64,000 bases of DNA, taken from positions 124,001-188,000 of the forward strand of contig NZ_STGB01000004.1 of the NCBI RefSeq assembly GCF_005222815.1. The letters run 5' to 3'. Of this stretch, positions 62,467 through 64,000 are shown piece by piece. Numbering within the stretch: position 1 is the first letter of the stretch; each line of letters opens with the position of its first letter. The DNA comes from Roseomonas sp. AR75. GTDB lineage: Bacteria; Pseudomonadota; Alphaproteobacteria; Acetobacterales; Acetobacteraceae. The position numbers and the translations under genes were made by a program. The notes beneath the pieces are model-generated. The model was given only the letters and a program-made list of their open reading frames with translations, had not been told where the DNA came from and ran no database searches.

Positions 62467-63162
62467 TCACTCGCGCGGGCCGACGAAGCCGGCCAGGGCA
62501 ACTGCATCGCGCACCGCGATGCGCCCGTATCCGACCTTCACCCAGCCTCGCGCGGCGAAGGCGCCGAGCGTGCGATTGACCAGGTGGCGCGAGGCATTCG
62601 CCATCTCGCCGAGCTCTGCTTGAGTCAGCCGGAACCCCGCCTGGTCATCGGCGCGCAGCCCGTCCGGCGCGGCGGTCACGCGCAGCAGCGTCGCCGCGAT
62701 CCGCCGGTCCGGCTCGCGGATCAGCAGGTCCGAGACGGTGTGGATCGCGACATCCATGCCGAAGACGCTCATGGCGCCCAACGCGCGCGCCGCCTCCGGC
62801 AGGGCGCGCGAGACGGCCTCCAGCGCGGCCAGCGGCACGTGGAAGGCGAAGCTTGGCTCGGTCGCGCGGAAGCTCAGCACCCGCGGGCGCCGCGTCATCA
62901 GCGGCCCTTGGCCGAACCAGACCGGCGGGCGCAGGATGGTGGCGAGGTCCGGGCCGGCCGCGCGGGTCGCCACATGCACGGCAAAGCCGCCGGCAACCAA
63001 GCCATAGATCCCGCCCAGCGCATCCCCGACATGGAATGTGTAGGACCCGACCTCGAAGGCTTCGAGCCGCGCGGCGGCGAGCAGCGCGGTGCGGAAAGCC
63101 GCCGGCTGATGCGCCAGCCAGCCGCCCTGCGTTGCGATCCGTTCCGCCGCCGCGCGATCCAT
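62467..63162 (-). CDS. Crp/Fnr-family transcriptional regulator
   Basis: A 231-residue regulator. A cyclic-nucleotide-like beta-barrel (GSYTFHVGDALGGIYGLVAGGFAV) is followed by a HTH of the Crp type: LTQAELGEMANASRHLVNRTL and RGWVKVGYGRIAV. No Cys cluster for an iron-sulfur centre is present, so it is not an FNR oxygen sensor. Effector is unknown. Start ATG at 63162; an upstream in-frame part is not supported. It faces the amidohydrolase gene divergently. Confidence 0.85.
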   Translation of the reverse strand: MDRAAAERIATQGGWLAHQPAAFRTALLAAARLEAFEVGSYTFHVGDALGGIYGLVAGGFAVHVATRAAGPDLATILRPPVWFGQGPLMTRRPRVLSFRATEPSFAFHVPLAALEAVSRALPEAARALGAMSVFGMDVAIHTVSDLLIREPDRRIAATLLRVTAAPDGLRADDQAGFRLTQAELGEMANASRHLVNRTLGAFAARGWVKVGYGRIAVRDAVALAGFVGPRE

Positions 63163-63271
63163 GCTGGGTATCCCACAGATTTTTAACCCTCTCCGCAGCC
63201 CAGAATGTCGCGAGCGCGACAATGGCGGAAGGACGATCATGGAACCCTCGCGCCGCGAGGGGGGAATCTGC

Positions 63272-64000
63272 ATGACCACACGACGGCGTTTTGCCGCGGG
63301 CGCGCTCGCCGCACCGCTGCTTGGCCGCCAGCCGGCCGCGCAGGGGCTTGGCCTGCAGGACGTCATCGGTCGCATCGCGCCGCAGCGCGAGGCGACGATC
63401 TACGTCGCCCGCGCCGTCCACACGATGGACCCGCGCCGCCCGCGCGCCGAGGCGGTGGCCGTCGTCGGCGACCGCATCGCGGCGGTCGGCACGCTCGCCG
63501 AGCTTCAGGCGCTGGCGGGCGACCAGCCCTTCCGCGTGGACCGGAGCTTCGCCGACAAGGTGATCCTGCCCGGCTTCGTGGAGCAGCATGTCCATCCGGT
63601 CCTCGCCGGGCTGATGGTCATCACCGAGGTGATCGCCATCGAGGACTGGGACACCACGTCCGGCTTTCGGGCCGCCGTGCGCGACGAGGCGGGCTATCGC
63701 CGCCGCTTCGCCGAGGCGCTCGCCGCCCACAAGGCGCGCGACCCGCAGGCGGTGTTCCTGACCTGGGGCTACCATCACTACTTCCACGGCCCGATGTCGC
63801 GCGAGTGGCTGGACCAGCAGGCAGGCGAGACGCCGGTGATCGTCTGGCACCGCAGCCAGCACGAGGTCTATCTCAACACCGCGCTGATGCGACGGATGGG
63901 CGTGGACGAGTCCTTCCTGGCCAGCTTCACGCCGAGCCAGGCGGCGCAGGCCGACGTCGCCAAGGGCCACTTCTTCGAGCAGGGCACGCTGAAGGTGCTG
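63272..64000 (+). CDS. Amidohydrolase-family protein, 3' end outside window
   Basis: The first 243 residues of a metal-dependent amidohydrolase (YtcJ-like, amidohydrolase 3). A Tat-like signal (TRRRFAAGALAAPLLG) precedes a beta-sandwich (ATIYVARAVHTMDPRRP) and the metal-binding HVH in VEQHVHPVLAG. The gene runs off the end. ATG at 63239, in frame with a GGAAGGA site, is an alternative start that would add 11 residues. Possibly divergently controlled by the adjoining Crp/Fnr gene. Confidence 0.82.
   Translation, partial: MTTRRRFAAGALAAPLLGRQPAAQGLGLQDVIGRIAPQREATIYVARAVHTMDPRRPRAEAVAVVGDRIAAVGTLAELQALAGDQPFRVDRSFADKVILPGFVEQHVHPVLAGLMVITEVIAIEDWDTTSGFRAAVRDEAGYRRRFAEALAAHKARDPQAVFLTWGYHHYFHGPMSREWLDQQAGETPVIVWHRSQHEVYLNTALMRRMGVDESFLASFTPSQAAQADVAKGHFFEQGTLKVL

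Overview
The window looks like chromosomal DNA of a GC-rich alphaproteobacterium, most likely Acetobacteraceae (Roseomonas-like). The basis is the gene content: MucR, alphaproteobacterial Fur, OlsB, HslVU, HprK-RapZ-EIIA-HPr-EI, PEP-CTERM proteins, and orphan tripartite-tricarboxylate (Bug) and TRAP binding proteins. No species can be assigned from sequence reading alone.

Layout. 0-10 kb: transporter tail, aldo/keto reductase and WD40 protein, CobW-type GTPase, omega-aminotransferase, tsaB-rimI, tusA-like, mucR, fur, olsB. 10-16 kb: SH3 lipoprotein, formylglycine-generating enzyme, two PEP-CTERM genes, Tim44-like protein and mltA. 16-19 kb: hemE, a 324-bp gap, ppsR, maf. hemE | gap | ppsR-maf is the arrangement that flanks oriC in Caulobacter and Rickettsia, so the gap is proposed as the chromosome origin. 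19-26 kb: peptidase, Bug protein, a radical SAM plus two-glycosyltransferase operon, EcsC protein. 26-29 kb: AbrB-Doc toxin-antitoxin pair and hslVU. 28.9-31 kb: two more PEP-CTERM genes. 31-35 kb: hisB-DUF2628-hisH-GNAT-hisA plus a secreted serine protease. 35-36.6 kb: a VapBC45-like toxin-antitoxin pair and tRNA-Ala(GGC). 36.7-42.4 kb: CoA-transferase subunits, uppP, TRAP binding protein, an integrase remnant against tRNA-Ala(CGC). 42.6-46 kb: YggT, DUF167, folD, transporter, PaiB-like, Nudix. 46-54 kb: L,D-transpeptidase, dehydratase, and the regulatory phosphorelay hprK-rapZ-EIIA-HPr-ptsI. 54-64 kb: nitroreductase, TauD-like dioxygenase, Bug protein, MarR with a clear operator, phospholipase D and nuclease-like proteins, ahcY, Crp/Fnr regulator, amidohydrolase (cut off).

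Most striking observations. (1) All four PEP-CTERM genes have a sigma-54 -24/-12 promoter with exact GG-N10-GC spacing. Each also has an upstream 19-bp motif (core GTCGG, then TT/TG-AC) 50 or 61-63 bp away, which looks like a sigma-54 activator regulon for surface or matrix proteins. (2) A structured leader element of three hairpins, with stems that change sequence but keep pairing, occurs twice. Both copies are in sense orientation, 28-29 nt before the start codons of the M24 peptidase and the CoA-transferase B subunit. (3) The hemE-ppsR gap is a candidate oriC. (4) The VapBC45-like pair appears to be transcribed from a leaderless GTG start. (5) A family of GC-rich palindromes recurs between genes, and one copy supplies the apparent start region of mltA.
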